DNA from: Pseudoalteromonas sp. HM-SA03 | GTDB taxonomy: Bacteria; Pseudomonadota; Gammaproteobacteria; Enterobacterales; Alteromonadaceae | Direction: 5' to 3' | NCBI RefSeq assembly: GCF_002289345.1 | Contig: NZ_NSDG01000048.1 | Span: forward strand, 58,095-109,238 | DNA length: 51,144 nt | Part shown: positions 28,206 to 36,504 of the stretch, one piece after another | How the letters are laid out: every line of letters begins with the position of its first letter | How positions within the stretch are numbered: position 1 is the stretch's first letter | Notes under the pieces: generated by a model | What the model saw: only the letters and a program-made list of their open reading frames with translations | The model's database searches: none | What the model was told of the DNA's origin: nothing | Position numbers and translations under genes: made by a program

Positions 28206-29150
28206 ATGCAATTATTAAACTTAAAAGGCACTATCCGTTTTATGTCGGCAAGAAAGCTTTCCATGGCTTTTTCGGCATTGTTGATCTTGGCTTCAATCGG
28301 CTCGTTTATGGTGAAAGGACTAAACTTTGGCTTGGACTTTACCGGTGGTACGGCAGTTGAAGTTGGATTTTCACAGCCAGCAGACTTAGCAAAGGTACGT
28401 AGTGTATTAGCCGAAAACGGTTTTGCCGATGCCTCGGTGCAACTCTTTGGTTCAAGCCAAGAAGTACTAGTACGACTTGCACCACGCGGAGACGACGTGA
28501 AAGCAGAAGTATTGGGTAACCAGCTGATTGCAGCACTTAAGCAAGCGGATGAAAGTGTGGTTATGCGCCGTATTGAATTCGTAGGTCCAAGTGTTGGTGA
28601 AGATCTCAAAGAGCAGGGTGGCTTGGCGATGCTAACCGCGCTTATCTGTATCTTGATTTACGTTGCTTTTCGTTTTGAGTGGCGCTTTGCAGTAGGTGCC
28701 GTATTTGCACTTTTCCACGATGTTGTACTGACAATGGGTCTGTTCTCAATCCTAGGTCTGGAATTTGACTTAACGATTTTAGCGGCAATATTGGCGGTAA
28801 TAGGTTACTCACTCAACGATACTATCGTTGTGTCTGACCGTATTCGTGAAAACTTCCGTAAAGTACGCATTGACGATACCTTAGAAATCATCAACATTTC
28901 ACTGACACAAACACTTAATCGTACATTAGTGACCTCAATCACGACTATCCTTGTATTGATTGCGTTATTCGTATGGGGCGGTCAAACTATTCATGGTTTT
29001 GCGACAGCTCTATTGTTCGGTGTATTTATCGGTACCTATTCTTCTGTATATGTTGCGAGTTCAGTTGCTGTGGCAATGGGTGTTAGCAAAGAAGATTTGA
29101 TCCCGGTAGAAGTTGAAAAAGAAGGTGCAGACCTAGACGCTATGCCTTAA
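28206..29150 (+). CDS. secF: Protein translocase subunit SecF
   Basis: SecF is the partner of SecD in the inner membrane. The 314-residue protein has six helices, the periplasmic signature GLDFTGGTAVEVGF near residue 40 and the YSLNDTIVVSDRIREN motif near 200 that is involved in proton coupling. AGGAG lies before the ATG, nine bases after secD. A GC-rich terminator follows 25 bases after the stop and ends the tgt-yajC-secDF transcript. Confidence 0.97.
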   Translation: MQLLNLKGTIRFMSARKLSMAFSALLILASIGSFMVKGLNFGLDFTGGTAVEVGFSQPADLAKVRSVLAENGFADASVQLFGSSQEVLVRLAPRGDDVKAEVLGNQLIAALKQADESVVMRRIEFVGPSVGEDLKEQGGLAMLTALICILIYVAFRFEWRFAVGAVFALFHDVVLTMGLFSILGLEFDLTILAAILAVIGYSLNDTIVVSDRIRENFRKVRIDDTLEIINISLTQTLNRTLVTSITTILVLIALFVWGGQTIHGFATALLFGVFIGTYSSVYVASSVAVAMGVSKEDLIPVEVEKEGADLDAMP

Positions 29151-29174
29151 TCACAGACATTGTTGTGATAATCG

Positions 29175-29200
29175 AAAGCGGCTTCTTGGCCGCTTTTTTG
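29175..29200 (+). terminator. Intrinsic terminator after secF
   Basis: AAAGCGGC (29175-29182) pairs with GCCGCTTT (29189-29196) around TTCTTG and runs into a T stretch. Confidence 0.9.
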
Positions 29201-29247
29201 TTGCTTGTAAAATGTCACTTTATTGTTTCTAAAAAATGACAGTAGTA

Positions 29248-29266
29248 TATAATGATAATCGTTATC
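29248..29266 (+). promoter_or_regulatory. Fur box overlapping a -10 element
   Basis: TATAATGATAATCGTTATC matches 17 of 19 positions of the classical Fur consensus GATAATGATAATCATTATC. Its first six bases are also a perfect TATAAT -10 box, so Fur binding would directly block RNA polymerase. It lies 16 bases before the lipoprotein start codon, just ahead of its AAGGAG ribosome binding site. Confidence 0.82.
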
Positions 29267-29282
29267 AATAAAGGAGATACTT

Positions 29283-29810
29283 ATGTACAAACTTGTGATG
29301 GCGGTTGGCGCATTAACATTAATGACCGCATGTTCTAAGCAACCAGAGCTTGAACAACAAACCGAATCTGTAACCACAGAAGCAACATCATCTTTAGCAC
29401 AATATAAAGCGCAAGCCGAGACTTTACTTGCGGATATTCGTATAGAAAAGGATGCTGCAGCACTTGAAGCCCAATCCGCCGAGCTTGTGACTCTCTCTAG
29501 AACTTTACTAAATGAGTTTGTGGCTAAGTATCCTCAGTGTCAGACTTATCTAGATGCCTTGGATAAAGCCGCCGATATCATTCCTACCTTACCACTTGAA
29601 GAGATTGAAACGGGCTATCACGCAGATGGCAAATTACCCAAGTTTGATGATCCAGTTTGCTACCATGCAAAAGATTTATTAGTGCATCCAGCAACTGTTC
29701 AAGCGATTGCGATGAAAGGGTTTAGTGGCGCTGATGACTATCAGAGTGCAGAGATGGAAATTGTGGAAGTGATAGCACACTTTGATCAGGTAGAGAAAGC
29801 GTTGAAGTAA
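29283..29810 (+). CDS. Iron-regulated lipoprotein of unknown function
   Basis: The 175-residue product has a lipoprotein signal peptide with lipobox LMTAC (Cys17), so it should be anchored in the outer or inner membrane facing the periplasm. The mature part is helical and acidic. It has a central EETGYH-like segment (EIETGYHADGKLPKF) and two Cys (CQTY and VCYH) that could pair or bind metal. I do not recognise a named family. The near-perfect Fur box over its promoter predicts expression only when iron is scarce, so a role in iron or haem handling is a fair inference. It appears monocistronic. Confidence 0.75.
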   Translation: MYKLVMAVGALTLMTACSKQPELEQQTESVTTEATSSLAQYKAQAETLLADIRIEKDAAALEAQSAELVTLSRTLLNEFVAKYPQCQTYLDALDKAADIIPTLPLEEIETGYHADGKLPKFDDPVCYHAKDLLVHPATVQAIAMKGFSGADDYQSAEMEIVEVIAHFDQVEKALK

Positions 29811-29922
29811 GCGGTTGAAAATCATTCAATTGCAAATTGGGTACATTTCACCCGATTGACATATATCTGTCATACTCTGTTGCTACCGTGCGCGATTATA
29901 CTTTTACAGTGAGTTTAATGCT

Positions 29923-31704
29923 GTGGATCCTTCGCGCACGTTAGTACTTAATACAATAATAAAAGAAAAAGCAGTATTTACTCTGTTTCAGCCAATCTAC
30001 GATCTTGCGAAACGCCAAATTTTAGGGTTTGAAGCATTAAGTCGTGGCATGTCCGGTTCATTGTTGGAGTCTCCAGACAAGCTTTTTGCGATTGCGAGTA
30101 AGCAGGAGCGTTTGTCAGAGCTGGAGATTATCTGTCGTGAAGCCGCTATTAAGCAGTTTGTCTCACTCAACCTTCCTGGTAAGCTATTTTTAAACGTTAG
30201 TCCAAAAGCGTTACTCGATCCGAGCCACCCAAAGGGCGAAACCAGACATCTCACTGAGGTGTATGGGCTCGATCCCAAGCGTGTCGTCATTGAAGTGACT
30301 GAGCAAGACAAAGTAGATGACGCGAATCTGCTACTAACTACAATTACGCATTATCGAGAACTTGGATTTCAAATTGCGATTGATGATTTAGGAGCAGGTT
30401 ATTCTGGCCTCAAAAAGTGGTCGGAGTTATGCCCTGATTATGTCAAAGTCGACAGATATTTTATCGACCATTGTGACCAAAGTGTGGTGAAACGGGAGTT
30501 TTTAAAGTCCATTATCGAGCTTGCTAAAGCCACCAGTACTGAGGTTATAGCTGAAGGAATTGAGCGGATGGAGGAGCTAAAGCTGATAGAGCAGCTTGGC
30601 ATTGTAAACGCTCAAGGTTTTCTACTCGCGAAGCCAACTCGAAAGCCACCGACAGAGCTGGCTTTGTTAAAATCTCTTCACTCAGAAGTTCGATCCAATT
30701 TTAATCAATTTGAACAATCAATGGCAATTGGTTGGCTTGCCAAAGAGGCCAATGCTATCCATGAATGTACGCAATGTATAGATGCTCATAGGTTGTTTGA
30801 ACAAGACCGTAAGCTTACCAGCCTTGCAGTGGTTAATGATGCTAGGGAGCCTGTGGGGCTACTACACAGAGATCAACTAACAGAGGTCTTCGCTGCGCCA
30901 TATGGTCATGCACTTTTTGATAAGAAGTCAGTCACTAAATTGATGGACAAGCAGCCGTTAGTAGTGGATGAGCAGCAAGAGCTTGATACGGTGAGTAAGC
31001 AAATAACCGATCACGAATTTGATATTCGACGTCATATCATTATTACAAGAAATGGTCGTTATCTTGGCTTAGCGCCCTTAAGAGACATACTCAAGCACAT
31101 CACAGAAGAAAAAATTCGTCACGCCCAACATGCCAATCCATTAACCATGTTGCCGGGCAATGTCGCGATAAATGAGGCAATAGAGCAAAGGTTACGTTCA
31201 CATCATGACTTTTCTCTTGCATATATCGACCTTAATCATTTTAAACAGTTTAATGATTTATATGGATATGCCAGTGGCGATAGCGTGATTAAGCTACTTG
31301 CGGAGGTGACGGGTGATGTATGTGCACAGAGTTCAAGCTTTGTTGGGCATATCGGGGGGGACGACTTTATGGTGGTGTTCGATAATAATGATGCAGAAGC
31401 CTTGTGCCATGAGATCATCACTCAGTTTGAGCTTAAATCAAAAGCTTTTTTTACTCCTGAGCATGTTAGTGCTGGCGGTTACTGGGCAACAAATCGTGAA
31501 GGGCAAAAGCAATTTGTACCTTTACTCACTTTATCGATTGGTTTAGTGAGACCTGATTTACAACACTGCATTAATTCACATCAAGTCGCAGCTTTAGCAA
31601 CAGATGCTAAGAAAGAAGCCAAGCGCTATCGTAATAGCTATTTATTTGTATGTAACCGTCGTAAGCCTACGGTATCGACTGTACGACTGGAAAATGCAGG
31701 TTGA
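29923..31704 (+). CDS. EAL-CBS-GGDEF c-di-GMP signalling protein
   Basis: The 593-residue cytoplasmic protein has the unusual order EAL (about 10-245), CBS pair (about 265-385), GGDEF (about 400-575). All key EAL positions look intact: FEALSRG, NVSPKA, IEVTEQ, AIDDLGAGYSG, VKVDRYF, AEGIERM and AQGFLLAKP. An active c-di-GMP phosphodiesterase is therefore likely. The cyclase motif is HIGGDDF instead of GGDEF, so synthesis is less certain and a regulatory GTP-binding role is possible. CBS pairs commonly bind adenine nucleotides. The start is GTG at 29923; no strong ribosome binding site is visible. Confidence 0.88.
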   Translation: MDPSRTLVLNTIIKEKAVFTLFQPIYDLAKRQILGFEALSRGMSGSLLESPDKLFAIASKQERLSELEIICREAAIKQFVSLNLPGKLFLNVSPKALLDPSHPKGETRHLTEVYGLDPKRVVIEVTEQDKVDDANLLLTTITHYRELGFQIAIDDLGAGYSGLKKWSELCPDYVKVDRYFIDHCDQSVVKREFLKSIIELAKATSTEVIAEGIERMEELKLIEQLGIVNAQGFLLAKPTRKPPTELALLKSLHSEVRSNFNQFEQSMAIGWLAKEANAIHECTQCIDAHRLFEQDRKLTSLAVVNDAREPVGLLHRDQLTEVFAAPYGHALFDKKSVTKLMDKQPLVVDEQQELDTVSKQITDHEFDIRRHIIITRNGRYLGLAPLRDILKHITEEKIRHAQHANPLTMLPGNVAINEAIEQRLRSHHDFSLAYIDLNHFKQFNDLYGYASGDSVIKLLAEVTGDVCAQSSSFVGHIGGDDFMVVFDNNDAEALCHEIITQFELKSKAFFTPEHVSAGGYWATNREGQKQFVPLLTLSIGLVRPDLQHCINSHQVAALATDAKKEAKRYRNSYLFVCNRRKPTVSTVRLENAG

Positions 31705-31791
31705 CTATATTTTTAATTGCGCAATAGTAATAGCAATCCGTAAAAGTACTCTTGATTGTAGTATTGTTTCCCCCTAAAAGAGGGTTGTGCG

Positions 31792-32595
31792 ATGAAGTTA
31801 AAGTTGGGTGTAATTATCTCTGCTCTGGTGTTTCAAAGCGCTTGTATAGCGACGCAACTCCCCGAGTTAATCTATGTCGCGAAAGAAGCGCGAACCTTGT
31901 ACGATCGCGATCTTTATCTTTACGAATTACTGGAAAAGGCGCTGGCGGCTGTTAAGTACTCAGCTCAAATTGAACATATCAAAATTCACCCTCATCAACA
32001 GCGCACGTTGATGGCACTAAGCCGGGGCAAGGTGGATTTACATTGGTCTATGACCAGCCCTGCTCGTGAGCAAATTGCTATTCCTATAAAGGTCCCATTG
32101 TATGATGGACTTATTGGTAAACGTGTGCTGATTGTTCATAAAGATATTTATCCAGCCATAAAAGCAGTTCGGTCACTTAACGAATTAAAGCGTTTTACCG
32201 CGGTACAAGGGCACGATTGGCCTGACACCAAAATTCTTAGTTATAACGGTCTGAAGGTCAGGCCTATTTCCGATTATCAAACCATGTTTAATTTAATCGC
32301 GGATAAAAAAGCGGATTATTTTCCACGCTCGGTGATTGAGGCAAATTCAGAATTGATCGCACAAAATAACGAAAACCTCATGATCGTACCTGATTTTCAC
32401 CTTGAGTATTCAACCGCTTTTTACTTTTTTGTGAATAAAGACAAGCCAAAACTTGCTTATGCACTCGAGGAGGGGCTTGCTAAGCTTAAAGAGTCTGGTG
32501 AATTAAAACGATTAAAACAAAAATATCGTTTAGTGTTACCGCCCGAAGGTGAAGGCATCAAATTGAATAACCCTTACTTTGCAAAAAACTACTAG
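31792..32595 (+). CDS. Periplasmic solute-binding protein, family 3-like (orphan)
   Basis: The 267-residue protein starts with a signal peptide (MKLKLGVIISALVFQSACIA, possible cleavage near residue 20). The two-lobe binding fold follows: RGKVDLHWSMTSPAREQ in the first lobe, a central RPISDYQTMFNLIADKKADY segment and a C-terminal LKESGELKRLKQKYR helix. It resembles the binding protein at 2656-3393, and neither has a transporter nearby. AGAGGG precedes the ATG. Its stop codon overlaps the stop of the convergent membrane-protein gene by three bases. Ligand unknown. Confidence 0.75.
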   Translation: MKLKLGVIISALVFQSACIATQLPELIYVAKEARTLYDRDLYLYELLEKALAAVKYSAQIEHIKIHPHQQRTLMALSRGKVDLHWSMTSPAREQIAIPIKVPLYDGLIGKRVLIVHKDIYPAIKAVRSLNELKRFTAVQGHDWPDTKILSYNGLKVRPISDYQTMFNLIADKKADYFPRSVIEANSELIAQNNENLMIVPDFHLEYSTAFYFFVNKDKPKLAYALEEGLAKLKESGELKRLKQKYRLVLPPEGEGIKLNNPYFAKNY

Positions 32596-33212
32596 CGTTT
32601 CTTGCGCAAGCTTGGGAGTGCATAATCGTACTCTTCTTTGTATGTTAGGGCTGTTAAAGCTATCATAATTCCACATTTTGCTGAGTACAGAATGTATCCT
32701 GCAATATCGGAAGAGTAGAAAAAGAACGTCACATCATAGCCTTTACCATTTCTTAGGTAATTTTCGACAATAGTAGCGAATGTGAACAAAGCTCCTAAGA
32801 TAGCCAACCATGGAAATATATTATCCGCAAAGGTGTATTTAATTTTATATCTTGGAAAAAGTTTTTTGGTTAATTCTGTCCGGTAAGTGAGTGGGGCGAG
32901 CACTATTAACTCGATAATTAGGTGAATGCCAAAAATCAAACTATTCTGGAATAATCTATTCTCAGGGGAAGATGATAGGCTAATTAATCCAGTTGAAAAC
33001 ACGAGTGTTTCAAGAACAAAGGGAGTCAGGCATAAGATGCACAGAATACATATGTTCACATCCTTCAGTCGTAATCCCACACCAAAACAGAGAGATATAA
33101 GTGCCGTGTACGTCAGAAAAAAGTGAAAATTAACATCGTGTATAATGAAGACTCCTACTACAACTAAGACATATGGTAGTAGTAAGTCTCCGAGTGCGAA
33201 TTTTCTTTCCAT
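32592..33212 (-). CDS. Six-helix membrane protein downstream of a double-glycine peptide gene
   Basis: The product (206 residues from ATG 33212, or 209 from a TTG at 33221) is strongly hydrophobic, with about six membrane helices near residues 10-28, 30-48, 55-78, 90-108, 132-152 and 170-190, and a basic tail ending LRKKR. I recognise no family and see neither a CAAX-protease motif nor ABC-transporter features. It begins 15 bases after the stop of the small peptide gene on the same strand, so the two are probably cotranscribed. By analogy with bacteriocin loci, immunity or peptide sensing is possible. The gene is AT-rich compared with the flanking housekeeping genes. Confidence 0.7.
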   Translation of the reverse strand: MERKFALGDLLLPYVLVVVGVFIIHDVNFHFFLTYTALISLCFGVGLRLKDVNICILCILCLTPFVLETLVFSTGLISLSSSPENRLFQNSLIFGIHLIIELIVLAPLTYRTELTKKLFPRYKIKYTFADNIFPWLAILGALFTFATIVENYLRNGKGYDVTFFFYSSDIAGYILYSAKCGIMIALTALTYKEEYDYALPSLRKKR

Positions 33213-33227
33213 AACTAACAATGATCT

Positions 33228-33350
33228 TTAATTGGCTTTGCTAGATTTGGTCTTTGCATTAGCTTCAGCACTGTTAGCTGCTGGTTCATCTGGCATCCAA
33301 ATACCACCACCAGAAACTTTTTTACATTCTTTCAAATTTAGTTTTTGCAT
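33228..33350 (-). CDS. Small peptide precursor with colicin-V-type double-glycine leader
   Basis: This 40-codon gene encodes leader MQKLNLKECKKVSGG and a 25-residue core starting GIWMPDEP. The leader aligns without gaps to the colicin V leader MRTLTLNELDSVSGG, with eight of 15 positions identical, including Leu4, Leu6, Glu8, Val12 and Gly-Gly. Such leaders are cut by C39-peptidase ABC exporters during secretion. AAGGA lies eight bases before this ATG; the ATG two codons upstream is too close to it. The predicted core is hydrophilic, Ala/Lys/Asn-rich, without Cys and about neutral, so it is unlike pore-forming microcins and could be a signal peptide. No exporter lies in the window. Confidence 0.68.
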   Translation of the reverse strand: MQKLNLKECKKVSGGGIWMPDEPAANSAEANAKTKSSKAN

Positions 33351-33371
33351 TATCATAGTCCTTATTAAGTT

Positions 33372-33396
33372 TGCTTGATTTCTACGCAATCAAGCA
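33372..33396 (-). promoter_or_regulatory. Leader hairpin upstream of the double-glycine peptide gene
   Basis: TGCTTGATT (33372-33380) and AATCAAGCA (33388-33396) form a perfect nine-base-pair stem with a seven-base loop, in the predicted untranslated leader shortly before the ribosome binding site. No T run follows, so it is more likely an mRNA structure or operator than a terminator. Confidence 0.45.
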
Positions 33397-33426
33397 TTCA
33401 AACTTTAGGTTGCATATATTATTGCA

Positions 33427-33457
33427 ATTATAACAAACAAAGAAGTCTCTTGAGACT
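33427..33457 (-). promoter_or_regulatory. Putative promoter with palindromic operator for the peptide gene
   Basis: On the minus strand a perfect TATAAT (33432-33427) has no recognisable -35 hexamer. Instead the perfect 14-bp palindrome AGTCTCTTGAGACT (33444-33457) covers the -35 position. This arrangement suggests control by a dedicated dimeric regulator. Start of transcription would be near 33420, about 70 bases before the peptide ATG. The AT-rich stretch from 33458 to 33601 holds only a weak A/T hairpin (33515-33537) after the chemoreceptor gene. Confidence 0.45.
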
Positions 33458-33601
33458 ACTAAAACTGAAACTCTCTGTGGGTACAAACTTAACACCAAAT
33501 AAACACAAGGTGAATGAAAAATTAAAGAAATTTTTCAATTAACAGTTTATATAAATTTACACTTGGCTAATTCTATGAAAAATAAGAATAAAGTTGACTT
33601 A

Positions 33602-35233
33602 TTACACTTTGAATTTGGCCATCTCAATCTCTAGATTTCCAGATAAAGATTTAATTGTATCAGTCGCTTTATGTGCTTTTTCAGACACACTTGCAGTCTG
33701 TGAAGCCGTGTCAGAGATAACAACGACACGTTTGGCTGTATCTTCTCCTGCATCCAACTGTTCTTTGGCCGCTTGAGCTATTTGATGACTCATCTGCGAT
33801 ATAGATTTTAAAGAATCGGCGACTTGTACAAGCGCTTGAGATGCCTTAGATGACATACTCACCGTCTTTTCACTTGTGGCAATACTCAAACTTACCGAAG
33901 CCTTCGCATCTTGAGTCGCACTTTGCAGCTTAGTGATCATGGTACGGATCTCTTCTGTACTGGTTTGAGTGCGCTGAGCAAGCTGTCTGACCTCGTCCGC
34001 TACGACAGCAAAGCCTCGTCCTTGCTCTCCAGCTCGTGCTGCTTCTATCGCAGCATTGAGTGCCAGTAAATTGGTTTGCTCGGCGATAGATTGGATAACG
34101 GTAAGTACATTGGCGATATTAGATACTTCTTCATCTAGCACTTGAATGTTATTACCTGCGCTGTCAATTTGTTGCTCTAATAATGCAATTTCAGTCGCGG
34201 CCTGTGCTGTTAGTTTGTCGGCTGCATTACCTTGCTTTTCAGCTTCTTGAACTGACTCTGCAGCTTGCTCAGCATGTTCGACAACGGTTTGTGCTGATGC
34301 TGTGAGCTCGGTAATTGCTGAGGCTACCATGTGAGTTTCGGCATTTAAGCTGCGAGTTAAATTTTCCAGCTCTACTGAACGTACCTCGCTGTCTGATGTT
34401 TGGTTTTGTAGCGCCTTGGTTGCTTCCTTAAGTCCTTCAACTACACCTCTAAGTCCGCCTTGCATATAAGCCATGGCGGCGAGAATACTATAATCTTGGC
34501 AGTCAGCAGTATTGATTGGTGTAGTCAGATTTCCTCGTGAAACATGTTTTACTATTTCGAGTACATCATTGATTTCGGCACCTAGTTTATTGTTGAGTGA
34601 CAGTCCAAATCGCGCAAGTGCGGTGGTTAATGCAACGGCAACTGCTAAAGAAAGTGCGACTAGCCAAATTGCGGTGTCCCAATAACGATCGTTTACTTCT
34701 TTATAGCTAATACCTGTGCCGACATACCAGCCAAACCCTGGTGTCTTTTGTACCACTGAAGTCAGGTCAACAACTTCTCCATCTCGTAATGAGGTCCAAT
34801 TATAGGTAATGATCCGATCAAACTGGTTACCAACTAAACGCTTCACCATGCTGCCTATGCTTTTGCCATCGGCATCTTCAAAGTCATTAAAGCTGGTGTT
34901 ATGTAGTTGGGGGTCATGAGGTGTTGCTACGAAGTCCATTTTGTCATTAACAACATACACATACTCAGAGTCATGGTATTTATTTTCTCTTAAAACCTGA
35001 ATTGCCATCTCTTTTGCTTGTTGCTCCGTCAGTTTTCCTTGCTCTGTAAAGCGCTCAAACTGTTTAACAATATTAACGGTACTTTTCATTAATTGGTTGA
35101 TACGCGCAATATTATCGCTTTCACTGGCATGGCGTAGAGCTTGAAGGCCTACAAAGGCAACGGCAAGTAATGAAACAAATATTGCGGCGGCAAAGGTAAT
35201 TATTTTTGCTTTTAATGTGAAACTAGAAAACAC
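33602..35233 (-). CDS. Methyl-accepting chemotaxis protein with Cache sensor
   Basis: The protein (543 residues from this start) has an N-terminal membrane helix, a periplasmic single-Cache-type sensor (about 30-175, with [20 protein letters not shown] and [10 protein letters not shown]), a second membrane helix (about 180-200), a HAMP-like linker and a long signalling coiled coil. The hairpin tip sequence is the classic [21 protein letters not shown] place the start at a GTG (35233) because AGGGGG lies seven bases upstream. The longer reading frame to an ATG at 35275 has no ribosome binding site. The C terminus lacks a CheR-tethering pentapeptide. Confidence 0.93.
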   Translation of the reverse strand: MFSSFTLKAKIITFAAAIFVSLLAVAFVGLQALRHASESDNIARINQLMKSTVNIVKQFERFTEQGKLTEQQAKEMAIQVLRENKYHDSEYVYVVNDKMDFVATPHDPQLHNTSFNDFEDADGKSIGSMVKRLVGNQFDRIITYNWTSLRDGEVVDLTSVVQKTPGFGWYVGTGISYKEVNDRYWDTAIWLVALSLAVAVALTTALARFGLSLNNKLGAEINDVLEIVKHVSRGNLTTPINTADCQDYSILAAMAYMQGGLRGVVEGLKEATKALQNQTSDSEVRSVELENLTRSLNAETHMVASAITELTASAQTVVEHAEQAAESVQEAEKQGNAADKLTAQAATEIALLEQQIDSAGNNIQVLDEEVSNIANVLTVIQSIAEQTNLLALNAAIEAARAGEQGRGFAVVADEVRQLAQRTQTSTEEIRTMITKLQSATQDAKASVSLSIATSEKTVSMSSKASQALVQVADSLKSISQMSHQIAQAAKEQLDAGEDTAKRVVVISDTASQTASVSEKAHKATDTIKSLSGNLEIEMAKFKV

Positions 35234-35359
35234 AGGATCGCCCCCTAAAAATACTCTCAATACATGATTTAGCATGTTTAGGGGGAGTTTGTAAGTAGGT
35301 TAATGTTCTAAGGAGGCGATTTTGAGATGATATTTACTCATACAACCTAAGGGAGAAGA

Positions 35360-36070
35360 CTAATTTGCATTAATTATGCTTATTTCTTCATCAGTTAATG
35401 GGCGATATTCCCCCTCAGCAAGGGCCGGATCAAGCTCGATCCCTGCAATATTTTCTCTATGAAGTTCAACTACTTGGTTGCCAACTGCGGCAAGCATGCG
35501 TTTTACTTGATGATATTTTCCTTCGCAAATGGATAAGCGTAGTGCAAATTTATCAATAAGCTCTGCTTTCGCTGGCAGGGTTGCTTGTTTTTCACCATGT
35601 AGCTCAACGCCTTGTTCAAGCTGAGTTAACGCTTCTTTAGTGAGCTCGTCGCGGCTTTCTAGTACATAGGTTTTAAACTTTTGCTTCTTCGGCGAGGTGA
35701 TTTGATGAGACCAATCTCCATCGTTAGTGAGCAGTACCAAACCCGTTGTATCGATGTCCAGCCGACCTGCAACATGAAAATCTTTTAAGTTAGGTTCTTC
35801 GATTAACTCGAATACTGTAGGGTGTAATTCATCACTATTTGCACACACATAACCTTGTGGTTTGTTTAGCATATAGTAGCGTAAACCCAAATACTCTAGG
35901 TGTTTGCCATCGAAAGTAATATGGTCTGCTGGGGTGACTTGGATATCACCTTTTTTGACGACATTGCCATTGACGGTAACGAGACCTTTTTTAATATTAA
36001 TTTTGACCTTGCTGCGCGGCATCTCTGCAACGTGGCTCAAAAATTTCTCCAATCTACATGGAAATTTCAT
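35360..36070 (-). CDS. rsuA: 16S rRNA pseudouridine(516) synthase RsuA
   Basis: RsuA converts uridine 516 of 16S rRNA to pseudouridine. The 236-residue protein has an N-terminal S4-like RNA-binding domain (about 1-60) and the catalytic domain. The catalytic aspartate lies in GRLDIDTTGLVLLTNDGDWSH near residue 105, and the CEGKYHQVKRMLAAVGN segment follows near 190. The length is close to the E. coli enzyme (231). It is followed upstream on the same strand by the small tautomerase gene, with a gap of only 23 bases, so they may be cotranscribed. Confidence 0.94.
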   Translation of the reverse strand: MKFPCRLEKFLSHVAEMPRSKVKINIKKGLVTVNGNVVKKGDIQVTPADHITFDGKHLEYLGLRYYMLNKPQGYVCANSDELHPTVFELIEEPNLKDFHVAGRLDIDTTGLVLLTNDGDWSHQITSPKKQKFKTYVLESRDELTKEALTQLEQGVELHGEKQATLPAKAELIDKFALRLSICEGKYHQVKRMLAAVGNQVVELHRENIAGIELDPALAEGEYRPLTDEEISIINAN

Positions 36071-36093
36071 AGCTAAATAACTCGAATAATAAA

Positions 36094-36423
36094 TTAGTTT
36101 TTGCGGTAAATATCGGATAATAAATCATAGCAATGGACACTGAGAGCAAAATGTTCCCCGACCTTTGCGAGCAAAAGTTTCAGAGTACCTTCCGTGAGCA
36201 TTTGTTTTTGCTCTAATGTTCTACCAGCCATCATATGGATCTGCAGGTGAATAAATCCTTGTTTGCCGTCACCTAACTGAAAATGCTCAAAAGCAACAGC
36301 ACGGGTTTTGACGGAAGTTGGATCAAACAAGCCACTTGCACAGGCAAATTGCTGCACCTGTGATACCAACGCCTCGGTTTCAATTGGCAAATTAGCTGAG
36401 TGTTCGAGAATAAAGTGTGGCAT
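36094..36423 (-). CDS. 5-carboxymethyl-2-hydroxymuconate isomerase-like tautomerase
   Basis: The 109-residue protein belongs to the CHMI branch of the tautomerase superfamily. Its N-terminal MPHFILEHSANL exposes the catalytic Pro1 after removal of Met. For that reason I choose the ATG at 36423, with GGAG six bases upstream, over the in-frame ATG four codons earlier that would bury the proline. The pathway for homoprotocatechuate breakdown is not nearby, so the natural substrate is uncertain; stand-alone homologues are common. Confidence 0.85.
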   Translation of the reverse strand: MPHFILEHSANLPIETEALVSQVQQFACASGLFDPTSVKTRAVAFEHFQLGDGKQGFIHLQIHMMAGRTLEQKQMLTEGTLKLLLAKVGEHFALSVHCYDLLSDIYRKN

Positions 36424-36504
36424 GTGAAACTCCATGTTTTTGCATTAGGCTCAGAGTTTATGCTATTTATCAGGGGTTATTCCAGAAAAGAGTGAATTAT
36501 TAGT

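Noticed and set aside
33515..33537. A/T-only hairpin downstream of the chemoreceptor as terminator
   Set aside because: Nine A/T-rich pairs give little stability and no T run follows on the minus strand.
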